Source of the DNA: an uncultured Eubacteriales bacterium
GTDB taxonomy: Bacteria; Bacillota; Clostridia; Peptostreptococcales; Anaerovoracaceae
Assembly (NCBI GenBank): GCA_902786815.1
Contig: CADADV010000004.1
Span: 58,852-122,851, forward strand
Direction: 5' to 3'
DNA: 64,000 nt
The notes below the pieces were generated by a model that was given only the letters and a program-made list of their open reading frames with translations, made no database searches and was not told the origin of the DNA. How positions within the stretch are numbered: position 1 is the stretch's first letter; each line of letters starts with the position of its first letter. Positions 17,451 to 26,328 of the stretch are shown piece by piece. A program made the position numbers and the translations under genes.

Positions 17451-17927
17451 ATGATTACTTGGTTAACGACTACATACGCTGGTAAAATACTGGTCACATT
17501 TCTGATTTCCATGGTGCCGATCATCGAGCTCCGCGGGGCGCTTCCTATCGGCGTCGGCATGGGGCTTCCCCCGCTCACCGCGCTGATCGTCAGCATCATC
17601 GGCAACATGGTCCCTGTACCGTTCATCATCATTTTCATCCGCCGCATCCTCGACTGGATGCACCGGTTTGAGAAGTTCGACCGTATCGCCACCAAAATGG
17701 AAGAAAAAGCAGCCCGCGGCGGCGAGAAACTCGTCAAGTACGAGATGTTTGGACTGTTCCTGCTGGTCGCGGTTCCGCTCCCCGGAACAGGCGCCTGGAC
17801 AGGATCGCTCGTCGCAGCGTTCTTTGATCTGCGCCTGCGCAATGCAGTCCCTGTTATCTTCGCCGGTGTCGTCGCAGCAGGCATCGTCGTATTCCTCATT
17901 ACGTACGGCGTTGTCGCTGTAGCGTAA
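17451..17927 (+). CDS. COG2426-type small membrane export protein
   Basis: 158 residues with about four hydrophobic helices. MVPIIELRGALPIGVGMGL (about 21-39) and the later VAVPLPGTGAWTGSL (about 106-120) are the two related half-motifs of the COG2426 'small multidrug export' family, which has the fold of DedA-like proteins with inverted repeats. Function in cells is not established; the family name rests on thin evidence. The gene is divergent from the peptidase and convergent with ppdK. Shine-Dalgarno is weak (GGGTGAT at a distance of 13), so the start is the least certain part; the frame is open upstream. Confidence 0.75.
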   Translation: MITWLTTTYAGKILVTFLISMVPIIELRGALPIGVGMGLPPLTALIVSIIGNMVPVPFIIIFIRRILDWMHRFEKFDRIATKMEEKAARGGEKLVKYEMFGLFLLVAVPLPGTGAWTGSLVAAFFDLRLRNAVPVIFAGVVAAGIVVFLITYGVVAVA

Positions 17928-18024
17928 TATCTCGCAGTCCCCTGGGAGCGAAGTCCCGCAGAATATTAACATTTCCTACTCAAAAACTGCGGCTTTATTG
18001 CTGTCAGCACTTCATGCAAAAGCA

Positions 18025-18069
18025 AAACCCACAGAAATCAATGCGTTTCGCACTGAAATCTGTGGGTTT
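18025..18069. terminator. Bidirectional terminator between the export protein gene and ppdK
   Basis: AAACCCACAGA (18025-18035) pairs perfectly with TCTGTGGGTTT (18059-18069). T-rich sequence follows on both strands (GATTTTTG on plus, TTTTGCTTTTG on minus). The rest of the 17928-18156 gap holds one GCAAAAGC octamer (18016) and nothing else recognised. Confidence 0.8.
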
Positions 18070-18156
18070 GATTTTTGTTTAGCGCTCTATCCGGCAAATT
18101 CCCACACATTTATACCTGTTTTCACCAGTTTTCTGCGGGAGTTCGCTCGTGGCCCA

Positions 18157-20778
18157 TTATTTATTTCTGATTGCTGCCTGTGCTGCGGACAGTCTTGCAA
18201 TCGGTACTCTGAACGGTGAGCAGGATACATACTGCAGACCGGTTCTGTGGCAGAAGTCGATGGACTTCGGATCGCCGCCGTGCTCGCCGCAGATTCCAAG
18301 GTGGATGTCAGGTCTTGTCTTCTTGCCGAGTTCAACAGCCATCTTGACCAGCTTGCCGATGCCGTTCTGGTCGAGGCTCTGGAACGGATCGTCCTCGAAG
18401 ATGCCCTTTTCTCTGTATTCCTTGATGATGTTGCCTGTGTCGTCTCTGGAGAAACCGAATCCCATCTGTGTCAGGTCGTTGGTTCCGAATGAGAAGAATT
18501 CAGCTTCTTCTGCGATCTCGTCTGCTGTCAGAGCAGCTCTCGGAATCTCGATCATGGTACCTACCAGATACGGGAATTCAACGCCTTCTCTTTCGAAGAC
18601 TCTGCTGATCGTATCGACAACAGTCTTCTTCACGTTGGTCAGCTCTGCCTTGCTTCCTACTAGCGGAACCATGATTTCAGGAACGATATCATAGCCCTTC
18701 TCTTTTCTCACTTCGATGGCAGCTGTGATGATTGCCTCAGCCTGCATCTCTGCGATTTCCGGATATGTGACAGCAAGTCTGCAGCCTCTGTGTCCGAGCA
18801 TCGGGTTGAACTCGTGGAGCTCTTCCGCCTTCTTAGCGACCTGCTCATACGGCTTGCCGATGAACTCTGCCAGTTCGTGCAGTTCTTCATCTGTGTGCGG
18901 GATGAACTCATGGAGCGGCGGGTCAAGGAGTCTGATCGTAACAGGTCTTTCTTCCATTGCTTCGTAGATGCCCTTGAAGTCGCCCTTCTGGTACGGGAGC
19001 AGGAAGCTCAGCGCTTCTCTTCTCTCTTCTTCTGAATCAGCCAGGATCATTCTTCTGATTGCCGGGATTCTCTCTTCCTCGAAGAACATGTGCTCAGTTC
19101 TGCAGAGGCCGATGCCCTGTGCTCCGAATTCGACTGCCTGCTTCGCGTCTCTCGGGTTATCAGCGTTTGTTCTTACCTTGAGTGTTCTGATGTCATCAGC
19201 CCAGTTCATGATCGTTCCGAAGTCGCCGGACAGTTCTGGCGGAACAGTCTTGACTTCGCCCTTGAGGACGTCGCCTGTGGTTCCGTTCAGGGAGATGAAG
19301 TCGCCTTCGCCGAAGGTGTACTCACCGATTCCCAGGGATTTGGCAGCTTCGTCGACCTTGATCTCGGAACATCCTGATACGCAGCATTTGCCCATGCCTC
19401 TGGCAACTACTGCAGCGTGGGATGTCATGCCGCCTCTTGCTGTCAGGATACCTTCAGCAGCAACCATGCCGGCCAGGTCTTCCGGTGATGTTTCCAGTCT
19501 GACGAGGATGACCTTCTTGCCTTCTGCTACAGCTGCTTCAGCGTCTGCTGCGTTGAAGTAGATCTGTCCGCATGCTGCGCCCGGTGATGCCGGAAGTCCC
19601 TTTGTCAGCTTCTCTGCTGCTTCCAGCTCACCCGCATCGAACATCGGGTGGAGCAGCTGATCGATCTGACCAGGCTCGATTCTCATGATAGCTTCTTCCT
19701 TGGTAATGAGACCTTCGTCTACCATATCGACAGCGATCTTTACTGCGGAAGGAGCAGTTCTCTTGCCGTTTCTTGTCTGGAGCATGAAGAGCTTGCCTCT
19801 TTCAACAGTGAACTCCATGTCCTGCATGTCTTTGTAGTGGTTCTCCAGTACATCGGCGATTCTCACGAAGTCACCGTATACTTCCGGGAACGCCTCTGCC
19901 ATCTCTGCGATCGGCTGCGGTGTTCTGATGCCGGCTACAACGTCTTCGCCCTGTGCGTTGACCAGGAATTCACCGAAGATCGCCTTCTCGCCGTTTACCG
20001 GGGATCTTGTGAAGGCTACGCCTGTACCGGACGTGTCACCCATGTTTCCGAATACCATGGACTGTACGTTTACAGCTGTACCGATGTCATCAGGAATCTC
20101 ATTGAGCTGTCTGTAGAGGATCGCTCTTTCTGTATTCCATGATCTGAATACAGCCTTGATAGCCTCCATCAGCTGTTCTTTTGGCTCCTGCGGGAAATCT
20201 GAACCGATTTCCTCTTTGTACATTGCCTTGTATCCGGCAATGATTTCCTTCAGGTCGTCTGTATCGAGGTCAACATCGAACATAACGCCCTTCTTGTCTT
20301 TCTGACCATCGAAGATCTCGTCGAACTTGCTCTTGCTGATGCCCATTACGACGTCACCGAACATCTGGATGAATCTTCTGTAGGAATCATATGCGAAACG
20401 AGGATTTCCTGTCAGTGCAGAAAGGCCTTCTACAGTCTCGTCATTCAATCCCAGATTCAGGATCGTGTCCATCATGCCCGGCATTGAGATCTTAGCTCCG
20501 GAACGAACAGATACGAGAAGCGGATTTGACGCATCGCCGAATTTCTTCTCTGTCACTGCTTCCAGATCTGCCAGCTTGACGTAGATATCATCAACGATGT
20601 CTTGACCGATGGTCTGGCCTTCCTGATAATATCTTGTGCAGGCTTCTGTTGTTACTGTGAAGCCAAACGGTACCGGCAGGCCGATCTTTGTCATTTCAGC
20701 CAGATTGGCACCCTTGCCGCCCAGCAGGTCTCTCATGTCCTTTGAGCCTTCATTGAATGAATAAACAAACTTTTCCAT
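18157..20778 (-). CDS. ppdK: Pyruvate, phosphate dikinase
   Basis: 873 residues, the usual length. PPDK interconverts ATP + pyruvate + phosphate and AMP + PEP + pyrophosphate. Seen in order: ATP-grasp domain (GGKGANLAEMTKIGLPVPFGF near residue 22), the swivelling phosphohistidine domain (GGMTSHAAVVARGMGK, about 454-469), and the C-terminal PEP-binding barrel (GIGLCRTEHMFF, then LGICGEHGGDP near residue 830). Fermenters use it in place of, or beside, pyruvate kinase; no pyruvate kinase gene is next to pfkA here. No gene for the usual PPDK regulatory protein is adjacent. GGAGAG precedes the ATG. Confidence 0.96.
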   Translation of the reverse strand: MEKFVYSFNEGSKDMRDLLGGKGANLAEMTKIGLPVPFGFTVTTEACTRYYQEGQTIGQDIVDDIYVKLADLEAVTEKKFGDASNPLLVSVRSGAKISMPGMMDTILNLGLNDETVEGLSALTGNPRFAYDSYRRFIQMFGDVVMGISKSKFDEIFDGQKDKKGVMFDVDLDTDDLKEIIAGYKAMYKEEIGSDFPQEPKEQLMEAIKAVFRSWNTERAILYRQLNEIPDDIGTAVNVQSMVFGNMGDTSGTGVAFTRSPVNGEKAIFGEFLVNAQGEDVVAGIRTPQPIAEMAEAFPEVYGDFVRIADVLENHYKDMQDMEFTVERGKLFMLQTRNGKRTAPSAVKIAVDMVDEGLITKEEAIMRIEPGQIDQLLHPMFDAGELEAAEKLTKGLPASPGAACGQIYFNAADAEAAVAEGKKVILVRLETSPEDLAGMVAAEGILTARGGMTSHAAVVARGMGKCCVSGCSEIKVDEAAKSLGIGEYTFGEGDFISLNGTTGDVLKGEVKTVPPELSGDFGTIMNWADDIRTLKVRTNADNPRDAKQAVEFGAQGIGLCRTEHMFFEEERIPAIRRMILADSEEERREALSFLLPYQKGDFKGIYEAMEERPVTIRLLDPPLHEFIPHTDEELHELAEFIGKPYEQVAKKAEELHEFNPMLGHRGCRLAVTYPEIAEMQAEAIITAAIEVRKEKGYDIVPEIMVPLVGSKAELTNVKKTVVDTISRVFEREGVEFPYLVGTMIEIPRAALTADEIAEEAEFFSFGTNDLTQMGFGFSRDDTGNIIKEYREKGIFEDDPFQSLDQNGIGKLVKMAVELGKKTRPDIHLGICGEHGGDPKSIDFCHRTGLQYVSCSPFRVPIARLSAAQAAIRNK

Positions 20779-20827
20779 CTTCTTTAACTCTCCTCATTTA
20801 TTATTTTGATTTTAATGAATGCCTTAA

Positions 20828-22243
20828 CTAAAACTCGAGTCTCTCCTCGATGTATGCCCTCACGTCCCCGATCGGGATCCTTACCTGTTCCATGGTGTCG
20901 CGGTCTCTGATGGTCACGCATCCATCCTCCGCTGTATCGAAGTCCACGCAGATGCAGAACGGGGTTCCGATCTCATCTTCACGGCGATACCGCTTGCCGA
21001 TGGATCCTGCAGTATCATAGTCTACCATGAAGTGCTTCTTGAGTTCGTGGTAAACCGGCTCTGCCACTTCGCCCAGTTTTTTGCTCAAAGGCAATACAGC
21101 TGCCTTGAACGGCGCGAGCGCAGGATGCAGATGCAGCACCTTGCGTACGTCCTCTTTGCCTTTGCTGTCAACCAGGACTTCTTCATCGTATGCATCGACC
21201 AGGAACGCCAGCAGCATTCTTTCGACACCGACGGAAGGCTCGATGCAGTAAGGCACGAACTTCTCGTTAGTCTCAGGATCAAGATACAGCATATCCTCGC
21301 CGGAATGGGTCTGATGGGCCATCAGGTCAAAGTCTGTTCTGGACGCAACTCCCCACAGTTCGCCCCAGCCAAACGGGAAGAGGAACTCAATATCTGTTGT
21401 CGCGTTACTGTAATGAGACAGTTCCTCAGGGTCGTGATCACGCAGACGCATGTGGTCTTCTTTGATGCCCAGATTTCTGAGGAAATCAGCGCAATAGTCT
21501 TTCCAATATGCGAACCAGTCAAGCTCCGTTCCCGGCTTGCAGAAGAATTCCAGTTCCATCTGCTCGAATTCTCTGGTACGGAAGATGAAGTTGCCCGGTG
21601 TGATCTCGTTTCGGAAGGACTTGCCGACCTGTGCGATACCAAACGGGAGCTTCTTCCTCGCCGTTCTCTGTACATTCTTGAAGTTGACGAAGATGCCCTG
21701 TGCTGTCTCCGGTCTGAGATAGATCTCGGCCTTGGAATCCTCGGTAACGCCCTGGAACGTCTTGAACATCAGATTGAACTGGCGGATACCTGTGAAATCA
21801 GACTTACCGCATTCCGGGCACTTGACGCCGTTTTCTGCGATGAACTGTTCCAGTTTCTCATTGGACCACCCGTCAACCTGAACATCCATCTGACCCTGCG
21901 CGTGGAGATGATCCTCAATAAGTTTATCCGCACGGAAACGAGCCTTGCATGCTTTGCAGTCGATGAGCGGATCGGCAAATCCGCCGACATGCCCTGATGC
22001 GACCCATGTCTCCGGGTTCATCAGAATCGCTGCGTCAAGGCCCACATTATATTCAGATTCACGAACAAACTTCCTGCGCCAGGCGTCTTTGATATTATTT
22101 TTGAGTTCTACACCCAGGGGACCGTAATCCCATGTATTTGCCAGCCCGCCGTAAATTTCAGAACCGGGGAAAATGAATCCCCTGTTCTTGGCCAGGGCTG
22201 TGATTTTTTCCATAGTTACTTCTGTTGAAACACCTTCTGTCAT
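20828..22243 (-). CDS. glyQS: Glycyl-tRNA synthetase (single-chain, class II)
   Basis: 471 residues, the alpha2 type. Charges tRNA-Gly. Seen: [18 protein letters not shown] (motif 1 region), a Zn ribbon-like Cys set (CKAC and CPECG), [13 protein letters not shown] (motif 2), and [14 protein letters not shown] (motif 3), then the anticodon-binding domain. The start at 22243 overlaps the stop of the upstream DUF4342 gene (TAATG), suggesting coupling; an in-frame ATG at 22213 nearer the family N-terminus ([12 protein letters not shown]) is an alternative. Position after recO is the conserved Firmicutes order. Confidence 0.94.
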   Translation of the reverse strand: MTEGVSTEVTMEKITALAKNRGFIFPGSEIYGGLANTWDYGPLGVELKNNIKDAWRRKFVRESEYNVGLDAAILMNPETWVASGHVGGFADPLIDCKACKARFRADKLIEDHLHAQGQMDVQVDGWSNEKLEQFIAENGVKCPECGKSDFTGIRQFNLMFKTFQGVTEDSKAEIYLRPETAQGIFVNFKNVQRTARKKLPFGIAQVGKSFRNEITPGNFIFRTREFEQMELEFFCKPGTELDWFAYWKDYCADFLRNLGIKEDHMRLRDHDPEELSHYSNATTDIEFLFPFGWGELWGVASRTDFDLMAHQTHSGEDMLYLDPETNEKFVPYCIEPSVGVERMLLAFLVDAYDEEVLVDSKGKEDVRKVLHLHPALAPFKAAVLPLSKKLGEVAEPVYHELKKHFMVDYDTAGSIGKRYRREDEIGTPFCICVDFDTAEDGCVTIRDRDTMEQVRIPIGDVRAYIEERLEF

Positions 22244-23034
22244 TATTCTTCGTCGTCCTTTTCTGCTTCTTCTTCGTCGATCTCAGCATCAAACTCAGCA
22301 TTGGCGATTTCTTCTTCGACCTCTTCTTTGGTCTCTTCGATCACGTCCTCTGCCTCTTCTGCTTCCTTGCTGACTCTCTCTTTGATATCATCTCTGAGGT
22401 CCTCTGCCTTGTCTTTCAGGTCCATCGCAGCGTCCTTGGCCTTATCATAGAGGTCGCTTTCCTTTGCCTTATCGTAAATATCCTCTGCCTTATCCTTCAG
22501 ATCCTGTGCAGCGTCCTTAGCCTTATCGTAGATGTCGCTTTCTTTAGCCTTATCATAGAAGTCCATGCCTTTGCCTTTGAATGCTTCGAATTTATCGCTT
22601 CCGAACTCAGCTGCCTGTGATACCTTGTCAGCAACCGCATCACTTACATCGATGATTGTTCCGTCTGTCTTCACAACTTCGATCGTGCACTTGAAACCAA
22701 ATGCAGCAACGATTGCTACTACGGAAGCAAGCGGTGCGATGCAGATTCCCAGGATTCCGGCGTTCAAAGGAACGTTGAGAACGACATCCTCATCCTTCTT
22801 GACCAGGATCTTGGCAACATTTCCTTTCTTAACCAGGCTCTTGAGACTTGAGAACAGCGCTTCGCCCCTCTCTCCGAATGCTCTCTTCTTATCCCCTGAG
22901 TTGACGGTTTCCTCGATTGCGATGATTGCGTCTACGACACTGCCGTCTGCATCTTCAAGCGCTTTCTTAGCTTCTGCGTATGTCACGCCTGTTCTGTCCT
23001 TTACGAGTTCGATTTTTTCGAGTGTGATTTCCAT
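22243..23034 (-). CDS. DUF4342 protein with amphipathic helical repeats
   Basis: 263 residues. Residues 1-45 form the UBA/EF-Ts-like domain typical of DUF4342 ([33 protein letters not shown]). A basic segment and a DUF4342 core follow (to about 120), then a Gly/Ala-rich hydrophobic stretch. From about 150 a unit of about 25 residues repeats ([16 protein letters not shown], then QDLKDKAED, then [16 protein letters not shown]), like LEA/apolipoprotein helices. The end is almost all Glu/Asp. The gene sits between recO and glyQS. Function unknown; the repeats suggest surface binding to membrane or protein. Confidence 0.7.
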   Translation of the reverse strand: MEITLEKIELVKDRTGVTYAEAKKALEDADGSVVDAIIAIEETVNSGDKKRAFGERGEALFSSLKSLVKKGNVAKILVKKDEDVVLNVPLNAGILGICIAPLASVVAIVAAFGFKCTIEVVKTDGTIIDVSDAVADKVSQAAEFGSDKFEAFKGKGMDFYDKAKESDIYDKAKDAAQDLKDKAEDIYDKAKESDLYDKAKDAAMDLKDKAEDLRDDIKERVSKEAEEAEDVIEETKEEVEEEIANAEFDAEIDEEEAEKDDEE

Positions 23035-23049
23035 TGTGTTCCTCCCTCA

Positions 23050-23817
23050 TTACATCATACTTTCAATACTTTCACTTTTAAGGTTTGAGATGTCCAGATG
23101 ATACGCTGCGTACTCTCTGATAATCCTCTGCAGTTTTTTGCCTGTAGTCTCATTGAGTGCAATATTATCAAGCTTTTTCAGTGAATTATTGTTAAAATAT
23201 TTTAATGCATTGATTATATCAAAACTTGCAGGGTAAATCAATGCACTGCGGACTGAATTATCACTCTCTTCTTTCATGATTTTGCTTCTGCAGTCATCGC
23301 AGATCAGCCCGCCGTCTGCGACGCTGAACCACTCTCCCGGAGGCGCCCCGCATACAGCGCATCTGTCCAGGACCGGCGGGATACCCAGCATCCTGAAGAG
23401 CCGCGTCTGATAGGCAAGGACCAGAGTCCCGTATCCCTTATTCCTGGATTCCAGCATATCGAAGAAATCCAGGAGCATATCGAACGCCGCCGGCATGCGC
23501 GCCTCGGGATGCAGCGCTTTCGCCGTAAACTCCAGAACGTACGAACCCCTGAAAAACTTGTCCAGATCCTCGCTCAGCCCGTAAAAGCTCCTGATCACTT
23601 CCGCTCTGTCGATATTGTAATTGGTGCCGCTCATATGCACCTCATATCTGCCGAAGGTGAAATGCTGCAGGGCCAGGGTGCTTTTGCTTTTGCCCCGTTC
23701 GCTGATATTCGTGCCCGCACTGATCACGCCGTACTCTCTCGTGAAGAGCAAAAGCATTCTGCGCCCGTATGAAGTTTTCGTTTCTCTCAGGACGATGCCC
23801 AACGTGTCCGTCTTCAT
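23050..23817 (-). CDS. recO: DNA repair protein RecO
   Basis: 255 residues. RecO helps load RecA on SSB-coated single strands in the RecFOR pathway. The N-terminal OB-fold begins DTLGIVLRETKTSYGRRML; the zinc-finger region reads CAVCGAPP (about 157-164) with CDDC near residue 180. The start at 23817 follows the era stop by a few bases, a conserved pairing. Two overlapping GCAAAAGC octamers lie in its SKS codons (23680-23693) and a third at 23748. Confidence 0.92.
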   Translation of the reverse strand: MKTDTLGIVLRETKTSYGRRMLLLFTREYGVISAGTNISERGKSKSTLALQHFTFGRYEVHMSGTNYNIDRAEVIRSFYGLSEDLDKFFRGSYVLEFTAKALHPEARMPAAFDMLLDFFDMLESRNKGYGTLVLAYQTRLFRMLGIPPVLDRCAVCGAPPGEWFSVADGGLICDDCRSKIMKEESDNSVRSALIYPASFDIINALKYFNNNSLKKLDNIALNETTGKKLQRIIREYAAYHLDISNLKSESIESMM

Positions 23818-23821
23818 CCAA

Positions 23822-24721
23822 TCAATCCCTGTATCCGAAATTGGTCAGCGCGATATCGCTGTCGCGCCAGTTCTCTCTTACTTTGACCCATGTCTCCAGG
23901 AACACCTTGGTTCCCAGCAGCGCCTCGATCTCCTGCCGCGCGCTCTTGCCGATGCCTTTGAGCTTACGTCCGCCTTTGCCGATGATCATCCCCTTGTGGG
24001 ACTTCCGCTCGCAGTAAATGACCGCCCCGATCCTTGTGATGTCCTCTGCCTCTTCGTAAGTCTCGATTTCCACGGCAACGCCATGGGGCACCTCATCCTG
24101 CAGATAGAGCAGGATTTTCTCCCGGATGATCTCACTCACGATGAATCTAGCCGGGTCCTCTGTCACGATGTCATCCGGATAGTACATGGGACCTTCTTCC
24201 AGAAATCCCGCCGCCGCGCGGATGACCTCGTCCACATGGGTCCCGTCTTTAGCCGATGTCCCGAGAATCTCCGCAAACATCCCGGTTTCCTCATACTCCC
24301 GGTATATCTGTGCAAAAGCATCCGGTTCCATCTGATCGATTTTGTTGATCACGAGGATCTTCGGTGTGTCTGTTTCTTCCAGCAGTTTCAGGATATATTT
24401 GTCCCCCGGACCCTTGCTGAGCGCATCGTCCACGATAAAAATAATGGCGTCCACTTCACTGAAGGTGGCGATGGCCGAGTCGGTCATGTATTCGCCCAGC
24501 TTGTTTCGCGGCTTATGGATCCCCGGGGTATCAATAAAGACGATCTGCACATCGTCCTCGTCCTCCGTTTCAGCGTAGTGGGTATAGATGCCTCGGATCG
24601 TGTTCCTTGTGGTCTGCGGCTTCTCCGTCGTGATCGCGATCTTTTCTCCAAGCATCGCATTCAGCAGCGTCGATTTGCCGACATTCGGTCTGCCTATGAT
24701 TCCTACAAATCCTGATTTCAC
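23822..24721 (-). CDS. era: GTPase Era
   Basis: 299 residues. Era binds 16S rRNA near its 3' end and acts in 30S assembly. G1 GRPNVGKSTLLN (about 11-22), G3 DTPGIHKPRN, G4 NKID, a SAKDG G5 segment, and a C-terminal KH domain with GMIIGKGGRKLKGIG. The start is a GTG at 24721, two bases before the end of ybeY's stop region, giving tight coupling with ybeY. Confidence 0.96.
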   Translation of the reverse strand: MKSGFVGIIGRPNVGKSTLLNAMLGEKIAITTEKPQTTRNTIRGIYTHYAETEDEDDVQIVFIDTPGIHKPRNKLGEYMTDSAIATFSEVDAIIFIVDDALSKGPGDKYILKLLEETDTPKILVINKIDQMEPDAFAQIYREYEETGMFAEILGTSAKDGTHVDEVIRAAAGFLEEGPMYYPDDIVTEDPARFIVSEIIREKILLYLQDEVPHGVAVEIETYEEAEDITRIGAVIYCERKSHKGMIIGKGGRKLKGIGKSARQEIEALLGTKVFLETWVKVRENWRDSDIALTNFGYRD

Positions 24722-24722
24722 T

Positions 24723-25217
24723 TTACTCTGTCTCCTTCAAGTCTGATGCTGCGGTGTCTCTGCCTATGCCGAGCGTTTCCATGATTTCTTCTTCCCGCGC
24801 CCGCATGACGCGCTTGTCTTCTTCTGTCTCGTGATCATACCCGAGCAGATGGAGCACGCTGTGGGTGAACAGATAGACTGTTTCCCTCTCTGTGGAATGG
24901 CCAAATTCCTCAGCCTGTTCCTTGATCTTATCCATACAGATGACTACATCGCCGAGAGGGACCACCTGTCCGTCTTCCCCATCCTGCAGTGCGCACGCCT
25001 CTTCCAGTTCCTCGATGCTCCCAAACATGGGAAATGACAAAACGTCCGTCGGCCTGTCGACTTCGCGGTATTCCCTGTTCAGCGTATGGATCTCGTCCAG
25101 AGAAACAAAGGAAAGGCTGATTTCCACATCCAGCTGCGTGCATGCAGAAGCCGCCTTCCTGAGCATATCCATCGTCCGTTCGTCCAATATCCCTTCTTCG
25201 TTTACGATTATTTCCAT
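24723..25217 (-). CDS. ybeY: Endoribonuclease YbeY (rRNA maturation)
   Basis: 164 residues. YbeY is a Zn-dependent RNase for 16S rRNA 3' end processing and quality control. The metal site is THSVLHLLGYDHETEED (about 129-145), where the usual HGxLH glycine is a serine. NREYREVDRPTDVLSFP is the other family motif. AGGAG precedes the ATG. It lies between phoH and era, as is usual in Firmicutes; the diacylglycerol kinase and cytidine deaminase genes often found there are absent. Confidence 0.94.
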   Translation of the reverse strand: MEIIVNEEGILDERTMDMLRKAASACTQLDVEISLSFVSLDEIHTLNREYREVDRPTDVLSFPMFGSIEELEEACALQDGEDGQVVPLGDVVICMDKIKEQAEEFGHSTERETVYLFTHSVLHLLGYDHETEEDKRVMRAREEEIMETLGIGRDTAASDLKETE

Positions 25218-25267
25218 TAAGACTCCTCTTCTAAGACTCCTCTTCCTGCTTTCGGTTCCTGTCCTGC

Positions 25268-26293
25268 TTAGTCGTCCTCATCCTTAGGCGGATGGGCTTT
25301 GTAGTATTTATCGTATGCGCTGATGACCTTCTTGACCAGCTGGTGTCTCACGACGTCGACTTCCTTGAGGTAGCAGAAACCAATATCATCCACATCTCTG
25401 AGGACTTTGCGCGCTTCGATGAGACCGGATTTCTTCCCTCGCGGCAGGTCGATCTGTGTAATATCTCCGGTGACGACCACCTTGGAGCCGAATCCCATTC
25501 TGGTCAGGAACATCTTCATCTGCTCCGGCGTTGTGTTCTGCGCTTCGTCAAGAATGATAAAGGAATTATCCAGCGTCCTTCCTCTCATGTACGCCAGCGG
25601 AACGACCTCGATGATTTCTTTTTCCTTCAGCCTGAGCGCGCTCTCTCTGCCGAGCACATCGTACAGCGCATCGTAGAGCGGTCTGAGATACGGATCAACC
25701 TTTTCCTGCAGGTCACCCGGCAGGAATCCCAGTCGTTCCCCTGCTTCGACCGCAGGTCTGGCCAGAATGATCTTCTGCACATCTTTGTTTTTGAACGCCT
25801 GAACCGCCATCGCAACAGCGATGTAGGTTTTGCCTGTTCCCGCAGGTCCGATGCCGAACACGATGTCCTTGTTTCTTATGGTTTTGACGTAATCCCTCTG
25901 TCCGATCGTCTTCGGCCGGAGCGGCTTGCCGTCATGGGTGAAACAAATGATTTCTTTATCCAGCTTGCCGCCTTGGGTCTGGCTGCTGTATGAGATCCCG
26001 CTCTCCGTCAGATCCGTGATATATCCTACCTTCTGCTGATCCAATACTTCTCCCTTTCTGATCGTTTCAATCATTTCGTTCATTATTGCAGCCGCGTGCT
26101 GCACACCGTCAGTCTCGCCGGTTCCACCCGCGTCCTTGATCAGCAGGCCGTCGCCGCGCTGAATGGTGATCACTCCGAATCTGTCCTCAATGCTTCGGAG
26201 ATTCTGATCCATTCCACCAAAAAGCTCCCGCCTGTCGACACTGTCATCCAGGGGGATCATGATTGTTTTCTCATTGTTCCGACTTCTATCCAT
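25268..26293 (-). CDS. phoH: PhoH-like RNA helicase/ATPase
   Basis: 341 residues from 26293. Walker A GPAGTGKTYIA and Walker B FIILDEAQN with the adjacent sensor VVTGDITQIDLP define PhoH, an ATPase linked to RNA processing together with YbeY. The N-terminal domain (about 20-110) is the usual PhoH KH-like part. The open frame continues to a GTG at 26329, but that codon has no Shine-Dalgarno and the extra residues do not match the family. The ATG at 26293 is exactly six bases after TATAAT (26300-26305), so the message may be leaderless. Confidence 0.92.
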   Translation of the reverse strand: MDRSRNNEKTIMIPLDDSVDRRELFGGMDQNLRSIEDRFGVITIQRGDGLLIKDAGGTGETDGVQHAAAIMNEMIETIRKGEVLDQQKVGYITDLTESGISYSSQTQGGKLDKEIICFTHDGKPLRPKTIGQRDYVKTIRNKDIVFGIGPAGTGKTYIAVAMAVQAFKNKDVQKIILARPAVEAGERLGFLPGDLQEKVDPYLRPLYDALYDVLGRESALRLKEKEIIEVVPLAYMRGRTLDNSFIILDEAQNTTPEQMKMFLTRMGFGSKVVVTGDITQIDLPRGKKSGLIEARKVLRDVDDIGFCYLKEVDVVRHQLVKKVISAYDKYYKAHPPKDEDD

Positions 26294-26299
26294 AGTCTT

Positions 26300-26305
26300 A
26301 TTATA
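26300..26305 (-). promoter_or_regulatory. -10 box six bases before phoH ATG (possible leaderless promoter)
   Basis: TATAAT on the minus strand, then AAGACT, then ATG. Transcription normally begins six to seven bases after the box, which is the A of the ATG. The -35 region (TGGAAA at 17 bases) is weak. Confidence 0.55.
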
Positions 26306-26328
26306 CGGAACCTGACAGGTAATTTCCA

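Noticed and set aside
17303-17899. 198- and 169-residue open frames on the minus strand
   Set aside because: Antisense to the COG2426 gene, which has a clear membrane pattern.
23621-24715. 364-residue open frame on the plus strand
   Set aside because: Antisense to era and recO.
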